64,000 nucleotides of DNA from Silene latifolia (GCF_048544455.1 NC_133535.1:85126120-85190119); one strand, 5' to 3'; positions 22,803 to 35,638 are shown, counted from the stretch's first letter. The notes: generated by a model not told the origin, from the sequence alone. Numbers and translations are program-made.

Positions 22803-23705
22803 TACGCATTTCTCAGCACTGTCCAGTTTTCGTAAAACAGTCATAACTCACTCATTGTTTGGTCGTTTTGGGCGTGTGACCTATCGTTAGAATCGTAAAA
22901 GAACAAGCTATCACCTCCAATTGGAATCACATTAAAATCATTTATGCATCTCAAGTTATAACAGTTTAAAGACAACCTTGCTATAATCGAAAACACAACT
23001 ACTTGCTTTTACTTCCAAACAACTTAAATGACAACATGGTAAACAAAAACAACTCGATGCTCATAAAACCAGTATCCCTAACCACATGTTACTAACTTCA
23101 AAAGCCAAGCAACAACATCCATTATGCACATGCATCACTCAATTTACCAATCATGTATTACCCACATGTTTTTATTTTATAACTTCACGTACACAATAAC
23201 ATAATATACGACATAAAATCTCCCTAGTCACATGTTACTAACATAGCAAAAGTAGAAAATCCACTTCCATCACATAAACATGTTCTCCACATGAATTTCA
23301 TATTCTCATGCAATTCCTTAACTCATCTTTTCAACCAAATCATAGATCACATTCATACCCGTATTCATACAACTTATTCATCCAATCATATGCACGCAAT
23401 CATATGCATATACACAATAGTAACTAGTAGTAATTCCCATCACAATTCGTGTTATCATAAAAAAAAAAATTTACCTTCATATTTTCCACCACACATTCAT
23501 TCAACTATATAAAACTCATCCATCCAACACACGCAATAGAGCATTAGTAAACACATAGCGATCCCGACTCATATCCCATGGTGACCGGTTCAAAATTGTA
23601 GGGCGAGTTCGCGACTTTAGGACGTCTCCCAAGTCTTTGCATTAGCTCCTACAACTTCTACCCCGGGTTCATTTTAATTAGACTCCCTAGGTTCCTTAGA
23701 TTCAT

Positions 23706-23743
23706 TGGTCCTGGTAAGGCACTTGGAGTATGGGGGTGTTACA
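23706..23743. repeat. 38-bp inverted copy of the LTR tip
   Basis: Its reverse complement equals 17846-17883 exactly, from TGTAACACCCCC through CCAGGACCA. It joins leader sequence (TTCATTGGT) at a shared 4-bp ACCA/TGGT, then ends at the GACAA duplication. Confidence 0.9.
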
Positions 23744-25161
23744 GACAATCCCACCATCCCACCATCCGACCTCCCTTCCCACCTCCCTCCCTCCATCAAC
23801 CAACAACAACGCCAACAACCAGCAACAACAACCAGCAACAACAACCAACAACATCCCGACCACCCTCTACCGGCAACCACAACTCGCCCACCACCACCCG
23901 ACACCGGATCTTGTAGCCCTCCTTGCCGCCGCCTTTCTCCCTCCCTGCTGCCGCCTCACCGTTCTCCTTTTTCCTTTCTCCCTCCCTGCTCTTCCTTTCT
24001 CCTTGTCGTTTTTTTTTTTGTGTGTTTTGTTTAGATCTCGGCTGTGTTGTCCATATTTCATGTTTTTTTTCCTCCTTTTTTGTGTTTCCTTTCTCCTTGT
24101 CGTTCTCCTTTTCTCCTTTTTCCTTTCTCCCTCCCTCCTCTGAAAAAAAAAAAAAAAGTGACGAAAAAAAACGAGACGCAAAATCTGGAAAAAAAAAAGA
24201 ATTTATAGAATTTACCGACGGCGGTGGTGGAGGTGGGTGGTGGGTGGCGGTGGGGGTGGGCGATGTCGGGGTGGGATAGTGGTGGGTGGTGGTGAATGAG
24301 GAAGAGAAGAATGAATGATTTATTTGGATTTTTTTTGAATTATTTGGATTTTTTGATTTATTTGGATTTTTTGGGTTTTATTTATTTATTTGGGTTTTGG
24401 GGTTTTTTATTTATTTGGATTTTTTGGGTTTTTTATTTTTTGGGGTTTGAGAGAGGAGATGAGTTGTGTGATATGTAAGAGAAGCGGATAAGAGGAAAAA
24501 AAGTTATAGTGAATTAGTGATTAATTAGAAGGATTAGTGAGGGAGGAGAGAATAAGTGATATTAGTCCATAAACACACTTTTTGGAGATTGATCTTGGTC
24601 ATTCATTTTCACTATCTAAGGGCCCTTAATAGAACTTATGGACTCAAATACATATAGTGGCCTTAGTTGATCTTTTCTATATATATATATAGAGGAAGGA
24701 TCAACTAAGGCCACTTATATATTTGAGTCCATAAGTCCTTCTAAGGGCCATTGGATGGTGAAGATGGATGGCCAAGATCAACCTCCAAAAAGTGTGTTTA
24801 TGGACTAATATCACTCATTTTCTCCTCCTTCACTAATCCTTCGAATTAATCACTAATTCACTATAACTTCTTTTCCTCTCATCCACTTCTCTCACATATC
24901 ACACAAATCATCTTCTCTCAAAAATCCCAAAAAATAAAAACCCAAAAAATCCAAATAAATAAAAAACCCCAAAACCCAAATAAATAAATAAAACCCAAAA
25001 AATCCAATTAAATCAAAAAACCCAAATAAATCAAAAAACTCAAATAAATCATTCATTCTTCTCTTCCTCATTCACCACCACCCACCACTATCCCACCCGA
25101 CACCAACTCACCACCCACCACCGCCGCCACCTGTTTTTTTTTTTTTTTTTTTGTTCACCTC

Positions 25162-25196
<35 letters not shown>

Positions 25197-25467
25197 CGTT
25201 TGGTGTTTATTTTTATGTTTTGAGTTGTTTTTTCCATTCATTTTTTTTGTTGTCTTTTATTTTCTTTTATTTTGTTACTTCTTGTTTTTTATTCATTTTC
25301 TCAAATCTCTTCTTGTTATACTTTTTTTTTAAGATTTCGGGTTTTAAATCTCGGTTTTTTTTATGAGATACTTTTTTTTCATCTAAGATCTACTAAAATA
25401 TTTTTCATAAAATTTGTTGTTTTAATCTTAGCCATATAAAAATTCTTATAATTTGTTGATTTTAATC

Positions 25468-25945
25468 TTATAATTGACTAAAGTTATACAAAAATGGACT
25501 AAAGTTATACAAAAAAAGACTGAAGTTATACAAAAACTGACTAAAGTTATACAAAGAATGGACTAAAGTTATACAAAAATGGACTAAAGTTATACAAAAA
25601 TGGTCTAAAGTTATACAAATATGGACTAAAGTTATACAAAATTGGACTAAAGTTATACAAAAATGAACCAAAGTTATACAAAAATGAACCAAAGTTATAC
25701 AAAAATGGACTAAAGTTATACAAATATGGAGTAAAGTTATACAAATATGGACTAAAGTTATACAAAATTGGACTAAAGTTATACAAAAATGGACTAAAGT
25801 TATACAAATATGGATTAAAGTTATACAAATATGGACTAAAGTTATACAAATATGGACTAAAGTTATACAAAAATGAACCAAAGTTATACAAAAATTGGAC
25901 TAAAGTTATACAAAAATGAACCAAAGTTATACAAATATGGACTAA
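25468..25945. repeat. 21-bp tandem array, forward half (element C)
   Basis: About 22 units of AAAGTTATACAAAAATGGACT and variants. The period is close to 21 bp, with occasional 1-bp changes in the A-tract. Confidence 0.95.
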
Positions 25946-26054
25946 ACGTATATCTCCACTCAGTAAATGTATAACTTATACTCAGTAAATGTACAACTCT
26001 AGTAACGATATGAGTAACTTCTACTCAATGAATGTATAACTCCAGTAGAAATGT

Positions 26055-26945
26055 GTGTAAATTTTGTATAACTTTAGTCCAATTTTTTGTATAACTTTAG
26101 TCTAATTTTTGTATAACTTTAGTCTTTTTTTGTATAACTTTGGTTTATTTTTGTATAACTTTAATCCATATTTGTATAACTTTAGTCCATATATGTATAA
26201 CTTTAGTCCATTTTTGTATAACTTTGGTTCATTTTTGTATAACTTTGGTTCATTTTTGTATAACTTTGGTTCATTTTTTTGTATAACTTTAGTCCAATTT
26301 TTTGTATAACTTTAGTCCAATTTTTGTATAACTTTAGTCTTTTTTTGTATAACTTTGGTCCATTTTTGTATAACTTTAGTCCATATTTGTATAACTTTAA
26401 TCCAACTTTGTATAACTTTAGTCTATTTTGGTATAACTTTAGTCCATTTTTGTATAACTTTAGTCAATTTTTGTATAACTTTAGTCCTTATTTGTATAAC
26501 TTTAGTCCATATTTGTACAACTTCAGTCCATTTTTGTATAACTTTCGTTATTTTCGATAAATTAATTGGAGTTTTATATAACTTTAGTCCAAAATTTGTG
26601 TAACTTTAGTCCAAAATTATGTAACTTTTTGTATGAATTTAGTCCATATTTGTATAACTTTACTCCATATTTGTATAACTTTAGTCCATACTTGTATAAC
26701 TTTAGTCCATTTTTGTACAACTTTAGTCAATTTTTGTATAACTCTAGTCCTTATTTTGTATAACTTTAGTCAATTTTTGTATAACTCTAGTTCTTATTTT
26801 GTATAACTTTAGTCCATATTTGTATAACTTTAGTCCATATTTGTATAACTTTAATCCAAACTTGTGTAACTTTACTACAAAATCTCATAACTTTAGTTCA
26901 AAATCGTATAACTTTAGTCCAAAATCGTATAACTTTAGTCCAATA
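26055..26945. repeat. 21-bp tandem array, inverted half (element C)
   Basis: About 40 units of the reverse complement (AGTCCATTTTTGTATAACTT). Together with 25468-25945 it forms an inverted pair around a ~110-bp hinge with AACTCAGTAAATGTATAAC-like repeats. Confidence 0.95.
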
Positions 26946-27214
26946 TATAACCGAAATCCTAAAAACCACCAATACTAACTTTGAACCAACAATACTAGAT
27001 CAAAATGTCAAAATGTAATACAAGACATATAAAAATGTGAACAAAAAAACCAATTAGTCAAAAAAGTACGATAAAAAAACTTCAATAACAATAATAAAAA
27101 ATTAACCAATAACAAAAAAAAACCAAATAACAAAAAAAAATCAAATCACAAAAAAAAAAACAAAAACCAAACCAAACAAAAAAACGAAACAAAACAAACT
27201 TGAATGGTTGTGTA

Positions 27215-27580
27215 ACTTCAATTTATACAATGTATAACTTTAGATGTTAATAGTGTAACTTTAATGGTAAAAGGGTATAACTTTAGTCGTAAATAGTATA
27301 ACTTTAATGTTTTAAGGGTATAACTTTAGTCATAAAATGTATAACTTTAGTCATAAAATGTATAACTTTAGTCATAAAATGTATAACTTTAGTCGTAAAT
27401 AGTAAAAAAATCAAACAATAAAAAAAAAAATCAAAACATAACACAAATCATAATGTTTCAATGGTACAACTTTAGTCGTAAATAGTATAACTTTAATGTT
27501 TCGAAGGTATAACTTTAGTCGTAAATAGTATAACTTTAATGTTTTAAGTGTATAACTTTAGTCGTAAATAGTATAACTTT
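27215..27580. repeat. Related repeats of GTATAACTTTAGTCGTAAATA (element C)
   Basis: The motif TATAACTTTAGTCGTAAATAG and variants with ATGTTT recur at about 20-40 bp spacing. It shares its core TATAACTTTAGTC with the main array, so it is a diverged sub-array. Confidence 0.8.
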
Positions 27581-28644
27581 AGCAAAACAAATTTGAAAAA
27601 ATATAAAACATGATATCTAAAATATACAAATAACATAAAATCAAACAAAAACCAAAAACTTGAATAACAATAATAAAAAAACTAACCACTAAGTAAAAAA
27701 AACCAAATAACAAAAAAATACAAAAATAAACCAAACAAAAAAATACAAAAATAAACCAAACAAAACAATTAACAAAAATAACAAAAATAACAAAAAAAAA
27801 ACATGAAATATGGACAACACAGCCGAGATCTAAACAAAACACAAAAAAAAAACGACAAGGAGAAAGGAAGAGCAGGGAGGGAGAAAGGAAAAAGGAGAAA
27901 AGGAGAACGGTGAGGCGGCAGCAGGGAGGGAGAAAGGCGGCGGCAAGGAGGGCTACAAGATCCGGTGTCGGGTGGTGGTGGGCGAGTTGTGGCTGCCGGC
28001 AGAGGGTGGTCGGGATGTTGTTGGTTGTTGTTGCTGGTTGTTGGCGTTGTTGTTGTTGGTTGATGGAGGGAGGGAGGTGGGAAGGGAGGTCGGATAGTGG
28101 GATGGTGGGGTTGTCGGTGTGTGGCGGCAGCAAGGAGGGCGGGATGTGGTATTATCGGTGTGTGGCGGCAGCAAGGAGGGCGTCGTGGGTGTTGCGGGTC
28201 GGGATCGAGGGAGGTCGGGATGTGGGTGTTGCGGGCTGGGAAGAAGGGAGGGAGGTCGTGGTGGTGTCGGGGACGGCTGGTGAGGGTGGTGTCGGGGACG
28301 GCTGGTGAGGGTTTTTTTGGTTATTTTTTTGTTTTGTTTTAGTTTGGGTTTTTTTTTGTATGAGTTTGGTTTTTTTTTTTTTTAGAGAGGGTGGGAAGAA
28401 AATGAGAGAGAAAGAGTGAATGTGAGAAATGAGAGAGGATGAGTGAATGAGGAAGTGAGTTGGGAGATTAGAATGGTGGAAGAGTTGTACAAAATTAGGT
28501 GGAGTTGCACAGAATTAGTGAGGGAGATTAGGAAGGGAGATTTGTAGCCCTCCATTGAGATGTAATCTCATCCTTCCATCCCTTCCATCCTAAGGTCCTT
28601 ATAAGGACTTAGGGACTCATAAGATGTAGTGGCCTTACTAGAAC

Positions 28645-29076
<432 letters not shown>

Positions 29077-29523
29077 GGAGGTGTTTGGTTCACACGTGGG
29101 TATGGGTTTGGAATCGGGAATCATACCTGGTGGTATCGGGTTGGAACTTGATACCCCATACCTTGTGTTTGGTTCAATTTTGGGGGCATGGGGTTAGAAA
29201 CTAATCAAAGCTAAAAACTCTTCAAAATACAATATTTTTAATAATAATTTTTATACTATTAAATCATGTAGAGAAAATTTAATCAAATAAATATATAAAA
29301 TGATTTTTTTACAATTTTTTTTTATCACTTTTTAATATTTGTAATTTGATACCATGGGTATCAATCTCATACCCACCCCCCTCCATGGGTATGAGAAACT
29401 CATACCTCATGGGTTTGAGGTATGGGTATCAAACCTTCAATTTTGTCAACCAAACACATGGTATAGGTTTGGTTCATTCCAAACCTATACCTCATACCTA
29501 TATCGGGTGAACCAAACACCCCC
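29077..29523. mobile_element. Tourist-like MITE (PIF/Harbinger type)
   Basis: Inverted ends GGAGGTGTTTGGTTCAC (left) and GGGGGTGTTTGGTTCAC (right, reversed) are typical of Tourist MITEs. The 3-bp TCA flanks both ends (29074-29076 and 29524-29526). The interior repeats GGTATGGG/ATACC words in both orientations, so the whole 447 bp can fold back. No coding region. Confidence 0.85.
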
Positions 29524-29526
29524 TCA

Positions 29527-30375
29527 AATTCATTCAATTCCTCCCATACCTCTCATCTCTTTATTCATCTTCTCCAACTCCTTTTCCTTTCTTTCCTCCA
29601 ACCACCAATGCCTACCACCACACCCACCACAACCAACGTTGCCACATCCGCCATACTCATTAGCTATCCTCGCCACGGTCCGTAAATAATAAGAAAAATA
29701 AACATTAAAATAAAAGTCGATGATTGTAAGCTATGTCGTTATCTTATTTCCTAATTGAATGCATAGTAACATGATGAAAGTCGATGATTGTAATTAAGCT
29801 ATGTCCACCATCACAATATTGAATGAAACAATCCATGGCATAGTGCGGCAATATACCACCAAAATGACATTGAAAAAAATTAATTTGATCCATAGATGAT
29901 AATTTATAAATTAAATACTAATACTTCAAATATATTATGATCTATAATCTAAGAAGTTTGATGTTTTTTGATAGATTTGACGAGTTCTATTTTGAGAGAA
30001 TTAGGTTTTTTGTTTGTCAAACCCAAGGCTATGCAAATGGAAATTATTACGTAAAATGTACTATATAGAGTAAGAAACGTACTGCGAAAATAAATTACGT
30101 TAAAAAGTTATGCCTATTTATAACTCATCATACCTATAATATATGCTAAAAATATTAAGCCTAGCATAGGAAATATTTTTTAGGTGGAAAAAAAATAAGA
30201 ATTTCACCTATTTAGTACATAGGGGATGTGGAAATTATTACACACGGACTTAACTAAATATTATTATTGAACAATATATTTCATTAATGATTTTTCATGC
30301 ACATGACCGAGATAAAAAAAAAAGTTACAAGAACACGGACTCAATAATAAGAGAAAAAAGTACAAGTGCACTTAT
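29527..30375. other. Low-copy-looking spacer
   Basis: A C-rich stretch (29520-29680: CTCC and CCACC words) is followed by AT-rich sequence. The phrase GTCGATGATTGTAA is repeated at 29717 and 29779. No gene is supported. Confidence 0.4.
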
Positions 30376-30866
30376 ATGGAGTCCATTTTTGAAATAATGG
30401 TCAAAAATAAAATATTTGTCGTTTTGGGTCGGTTTTGAAAATATTTGTCAAAATGGTGTCCACGTAGGCTCGGGATTTCTAGACCTGAAACACGCCACTA
30501 CTATTGGCGTGTTTTGTGAAGGAAACACGCCATTAGTAGTGGCGTGTCTTTACAGTAATTTTTTTCCTCAATTGACTGAACTTAAAAATAAATAAATAAA
30601 AAAATAAATTACATAAGACACACCATTAGGGGTGGCGTGTTTCCCCTCCGAAACCCGCCATTCTCAATGGCGTGTTTATTTTAGTCCATTTTTTAATGAA
30701 GTTTCTTTCCGTACTCATTATAAACACGTCATTGGTAGTGGCGTGTTTTAGGTCCAGAAATCCCGAGCCTACGTGGACACCATTTTGACAAATATTTTCA
30801 AAACCAACCCAAACGACAAATTTTTTATTTTTGACCATTATTTCAAAAATGGGAGGACTTTTTATA
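30376..30866. mobile_element. Long-TIR MITE with repeated TGGCGTGTT hairpins
   Basis: The left ~140 bp (ATTTTTGAAATAATGGTC, then GTGTCCACGTAGGCTCGG) recurs inverted at the right. Inside, AACACGCCA and TGGCGTGTT arms alternate at 30488, 30513, 30541, 30630, 30668, 30726 and 30740. A second, partial copy lies at 46945-47161. No transposase. The exact edges and target duplication are uncertain. Confidence 0.65.
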
Positions 30867-31376
30867 GTAACAAAATACTCCGTATGAGACTGTGAAAGTA
30901 AAACTCGGTAATCTCCTCGTCCAGTTCATTTTATTTTCTTATATATTTCATTCATATGTGTCTTACTGTCTTGGTTATTTTTTTTACGTTTTCTATTTGA
31001 ATATCTTATCTTAGGAAATTATTAAAATCACTTTCACAAAAGTTCCACAAAATCCTCCAAAAAATAAAAGACTGTATACATTTTTCCAAGACTATACAAC
31101 TGGATGTACAATGAGCATTGCACATCCAAGGTTATTTTAGTCTTTTTTTTTCAAATATTTTTGCCAAAAAAAAGTAACGTAATTCAATTTTCAATCTAAT
31201 CCTCATTTCTCTTTGACTGTTTCCATATTTTTCTAACTTATCTTCATCTTCCTCCATCATCCAGTTAATGAATCATCTTCTCCCTTAAATTATTATAATT
31301 AATTGACTATGCGGAACTGAGCATCATCTTGAAGGAACTTTTTTATCCAAAATTTCTAATGCATGAAAATAGTTGA
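30867..31376. other. AT-rich spacer, nothing recognised
   Basis: No open frame, RNA or repeat structure was recognised here. Confidence 0.4.
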
Positions 31377-31740
31377 AGCTCGTATTATTTTTACATTAGC
31401 TCGTATTCTTATCTGAATATCTCGTATTCTTATGTGCTCGGATTTTAAAGCTCATGATCATTTTAAGCTCGTATTCTTTTTACATTAACTCGTATTCTTA
31501 TCTTAATAGCTCGTATTCTTATGTGCTCGTATTTTTAAGCTCATGATCCTTTTAAGCTTGTGTTCTTTTTACTTTAACTCGTATTCTTATCTTAATAGCT
31601 CGTATTCTTATGTGCTCGTTTTTTTAAGTTCGTGATCCTCTTAAACTCGTATTCTTTTTACATTAGCTTATATTCTAATCTTAATAGCTCGTATTCTTAG
31701 GTGCTCGTATTTTTTAGTTCGTATTCTTTTAATAATAGTT
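31377..31740. repeat. 89-bp tandem repeat, four units
   Basis: Units begin at about 31377, 31466, 31555 and 31644, each AGCTCGTATTCTTTTTACATT... with internal sub-repeats of CTCGTATTCTTA. The spacing is exactly 89 bp for the first three steps; the fourth unit is shortened. Confidence 0.85.
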
Positions 31741-32037
31741 CGTATGATTGGTGTAGAAATTTACCTCTATTAGATGCATTTTTCCTTCCTGATGATGATA
31801 TATAAATTGCTTCTCGTTCACGAAATATTGTTAGATGCGTTTTTCCTCCTTGATATGATGATGTAAATTGCTTCCCTTTCACCATTTTAGAATCAAAATT
31901 ATGGAGAAGAGAGATTTGTCGACTGTCGTTTAACAGAAATTTAGAGAAGGGAAAGAAGAGGGTTTGTCGACTGAAGAGAAATTAGAATTAGGGAAAAAGA
32001 AGATGCGTAGAATTTATTTTTATTATTATTGGGCTTA

Positions 32038-32062
32038 GATATATATATATATATATATATAT

Positions 32063-32156
<94 letters not shown>
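32038..32156. repeat. (TA)n microsatellite, left border of element D
   Basis: About 118 bp of TA with one GATA interruption, running directly into AGAGGAAGGATCAACTAAGG. Confidence 0.95.
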
Positions 32157-32160
<4 letters not shown>

Positions 32161-32628
32161 GAAGGATCAACTAAGGTCCTTAGATATAATAAGTCCATAA
32201 GTCCTATTGTGAGCCATTGGATGGAGGGAGATGGATGGCCAAGATCAACCTCCAAAAGTGTGTTTATGTACTAATATCACTCATTCTCTCCTCCTTCACT
32301 AATCCTTCTAATTAATCACTAATTCACTATAACTTCTTTTCCTCTCATCCACTTCTCTCATATATTACACAACTCATCTTCTCTCTAAAACCCCAAAAAA
32401 TAAAAACCCAAAAAATCCAAATAAATAAAAAACCCAAAACCCAAATAAATAAATAAAACCCAAAAATCCAATTAAATCAAAAAAAAAAAAAAATCCAATT
32501 AAATCAAAAAACCCAAATAAATCATTCATTCTTCTCTTCCTCATTCACCACCACCCACCACTATCCCACCCGACACCAACTCACCGCCCACCACCGCCGC
32601 CACCGCACCGCCGCCATCGCACCGCCGC

Positions 32629-32680
<52 letters not shown>

Positions 32681-35634
32681 CTCGTTTTTTTTTTTTTTTT
32701 TTTTTTTTCGTTTGGTCTTTATTTTCATGTTTTGAGTTGTTTTTTCCATTCATTTTTTGTTGTTGTCTTTTATTTTCTTTTATTTTGTTACTTCTCCTTT
32801 TTTATTCATTTTCTCAAATCTCTTCTTGTTATACTTTTTTTTAAGATTTCGGGTTTTAAATCTTGTTATTTGGTTTATTTTAGATTTCGGGTTTGGTTGG
32901 GTTGTTGGTTTTTTGGTTTTATTATTGTTATTTGGTTTTTTGTTTTTGTTATTATGAGTTTTTTTGGTTTTTGTTATTATTTTTTTTTTTTTCATATTTT
33001 TCATATTTATTGTTTGATTTTTTTACTATTTACGACTAAAGTTATACATTTTATGACCAAAGTTATACAAAAATGCACCAAAGTTATACAAAAAATGGAC
33101 TAAAGTTATACAAAAAATTGGACTAAAGTTATACAAAAATGAACCAGAGTTATACAAAAATGAACCAAAGTTATACAAAAATGAATCAAAGTTATACAAG
33201 AATGGACCAAAGTTATACAAAAATGGACTAAAGTTATACAAATATGGACTAAAGTTATACAAAAAAAGACTGAAGTTATACAAAAATAGACCAAAGTTAT
33301 ACAAAAAAAGACTAAAGTTATACAAAAATTGGACTAAAGTGATACAACAATGGACCAAAGTTATACAAAAAATGTACTAAAGTTATACAAAAAATGGACT
33401 AAAGTTATACAAAAATCGACCAGAGTTATACAAAAATGCACCAAAGTTATACAAAAAATGGACTAAAGTGATACAAAAATGAACCAAAGTTATACAAAAA
33501 TGAACCAGAGTTATACAAAAATGAACCAAAGTTATACAAAAATGGACTAAAGTTATACAAAAATGGACTCACTTTTGTATAACTCTGGTGCATTTTTGTA
33601 TAACTCTGGTCCATTTTTGTATAACTTTGGTTCATTTTTGTATAACTTTGGTTCATTTTTTGTATAACTTTAGTCCAATTTTTTGTATAACTCTGGTGCA
33701 TTTTTGTATAACTCTGGTCAATTTTTGTATAACTTTGGTTCATTTTTGTATAACTTTGGTTCATTTTTGTATAACTTTAGTCCAATTTTTTGTATAACTT
33801 TAGTCCATTGTTGTATGACTTTAGTCCAATTTTTGTATAACTTTGGTGCATTTTTGTATAACTCTGGTCGATTTTTGAATAACTTTGGTTCATTTTTGTA
33901 TAACTTTGGTTCATTTTTGTATAACTTTGGTTCATTTTTGTATAACTTTGGTTCATTTTTTGTATAACTTTAGTCCAATTTTTTGTATAACTCTGGTGCA
34001 TTTTTGTATAACTCTAGTCAATTTTTGTATAACTTTGGTTCATTTTTGTATAACTTTGGTTCATTTTTGTATAATTTTAGTCCAATTTTTTGTATAACTT
34101 TAGTCCAATTTTTGTATAACTTTAGTCTTTTTTTGTATAACTTTGGTCATAAAATGTATAACTTTAGTCATAAAATGTATAACTTTAGTCATAAAATGTA
34201 TAACTTTAGTCGTAAATAGTAAAAAAATCAAACAATAAATATGAAAAATATGAAAAAAAAAAAAAAAATAATAACAAAAACCAAAAAAACTCATAATAAC
34301 AAAAACAAAAAACCAAATAACAATAATAAAACCAACAACCCAACCAAACCTGAAATCTGAAATAAACCAAATAACAATTTAAAAAAAACCAAATTTAAAT
34401 ATCGTGTGTATAACTCTAATGCACGCAGTGTATAACTTTAATAGACAAGATGTATAACTTTAGTCCAAAAATACTTCAATAACAATATATAACTTTGGTG
34501 TTTTAAGTCGTAAATTGTATAACTTTAGTCGTATAACCCAATTAAATTAACAAATTATATACAAAAATAAAATGTTGGTGAATGACTCATGAGAATAACA
34601 AATTATATGCATAAATCTAACAAAAAACCCGTAAATCTAACAAAAACCGTAAATAAAACAAAAAACAAAAAAACAAAAAAAACAAAAAACAAAGAACAAT
34701 AAACAAAAAACAATAAACAAAAAACTTGAATAACAATAATAAAAACCAAATAACAATAATAACAATAATAACAAATAACCAAATACCAATAATAAAAACC
34801 AAATAACAATAATAAAACAAAAAATCAACCGAAATTTTTTAAAAAAAAAAAGATCCGGGAGCCCGAACACAAAACACACGAAAAGGGAGACATATGAGGG
34901 GACATTCATTGAAACAAATCTGAAAAGTTGAAAATTTGTTTTTTAAAAAAAAAGGAAAAAGGAAATAAAAAAAACCATCGAAAACAACAACTAACAAAAA
35001 TCCATAGTAAATTAGACAAGAAAATAAAATAAACAAAAAAACACAAAGTGGAAACCAAAATCCATCGAAAACCAAGTGGAAACCCAAAAACCAATAGAAA
35101 TCCATAGTAAATTAGTCAATGCTCGAAATAGAAATCGGAACCGCAACAACTAACAACAACAAGTAACCACTTTAATTTTTCGGATCTCAAAAATATAAAG
35201 AGAAAGGAAGGAGGAAAAGGGTGACGGGTGGTGGCGATTCAGTAGTGGGTGAGGAGAAGGAGGAGGTTGAGCCGTGGGTGACGGGTTGTGGCGGGTTGGG
35301 TGGTGGTCGGTGGAGGTGTGGAAGAGGGAGTGGGTATTTTTTGGGTTTTTTTTTGTTGATTTGGTTTTTTTTTGGTTTTGTGAGAATGAGAGGGAAATGA
35401 GAGTGAATGAGAGAGAAGTGAGAGGATGAATTATGAGGAAGTGAGAAGGGAGAATTAGAAGGAGGATGGAGTTATACAAATTAGGATGGAGTTGTACATG
35501 GATTAGGAAGAGAGATTAGGGAGGGAGATTTATGACCATCCATTGAGATGTAATCTCATCCCTCCATCCCTTCCATCCAAAGGCCCTTATAAGGACTTAG
35601 GGACTCAATGGATGTAAGGGCCTTATAAGAACTG

Positions 35635-35638
<4 letters not shown>
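32157..35638 (+). mobile_element. TA-microsatellite-bounded element D with inverted 21-bp arrays (~3.5 kb)
   Basis: The left end is nearly identical to that of element C over about 450 bp. The right end reversed reads AGAGCAGTTCTTATAAGG then TTGAGTCCCTAAGTCC. The 21-bp arrays run in one orientation at 33025-33570 and the other at 33575-34215, almost without a hinge, so the centre is a palindrome of about 1.2 kb. Poly-T tracts lie at 32631-32707. No coding region. Confidence 0.75.
33025..34215. repeat. Head-to-head 21-bp arrays forming a giant palindrome (element D)
   Basis: AAAGTTATACAAAAATGNAC units occupy 33025-33570. Their reverse complement fills 33575-34215, with the turn near 33572. 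Units vary at the few bases after ATG (GAACC, GGACT, GCACC, GACC). Confidence 0.95.

Larger units (their letters stand above)
17846..23743 (-). mobile_element. Non-coding LTR element with inverted LTR tip at its right end
   Basis: It is bounded by the 5-bp duplication GACAA (17841-17845 and 23744-23748). The left part is a complete LTR (17846-19218) followed by the polypurine tract and internal region in minus orientation. The internal region ends in the standard leader, but instead of a primer binding site and second LTR there is only a 38-bp inverted copy of the LTR's outer tip. The internal 4.5 kb is strikingly poor in G on the plus strand and I recognise no gag or pol domain, as in large retrotransposon derivatives. 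ACTCGATCGAGT palindromes lie at 22637-22802. The related uninterrupted site is visible at 28111-28115 in element C. Confidence 0.75.
17323..24678 (-). mobile_element. TA-microsatellite-bounded element A (interrupted by an LTR element)
   Basis: The left end is AGGGTTCTAGTAAGGCCACT then TATGAGTCCCTAA. The right end, reversed, is AAAAGATCAACTAAGGCCAC then TTTGAGTCCATAAG. It is an inverted paralogue of element C: 17323-17845 matches the reverse of 28115-28648, and 24180-24678 matches the reverse of the start of C. Compared with C it lacks the large 21-bp arrays, so it is an internally deleted form. Without the LTR element at 17846-23743 it is about 1.46 kb. No coding region; open frames in the GC-rich part are compositional. 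Confidence 0.72.

Noticed and set aside
25468..26763. Long open frames with VHFCITL- or SPFLYNF-type seven-residue repeats in the 21-bp arrays (also 33026-34219)
   Set aside because: A 21-bp period gives seven-residue repeats in any frame without a stop. They occur on both strands and in several frames and follow the DNA array, so they are not genes.
25468..26945. Array that at first sight looks like CRISPR repeats
   Set aside because: There are no unique spacers between units, the units are contiguous 21-mers, and the genome is plant.
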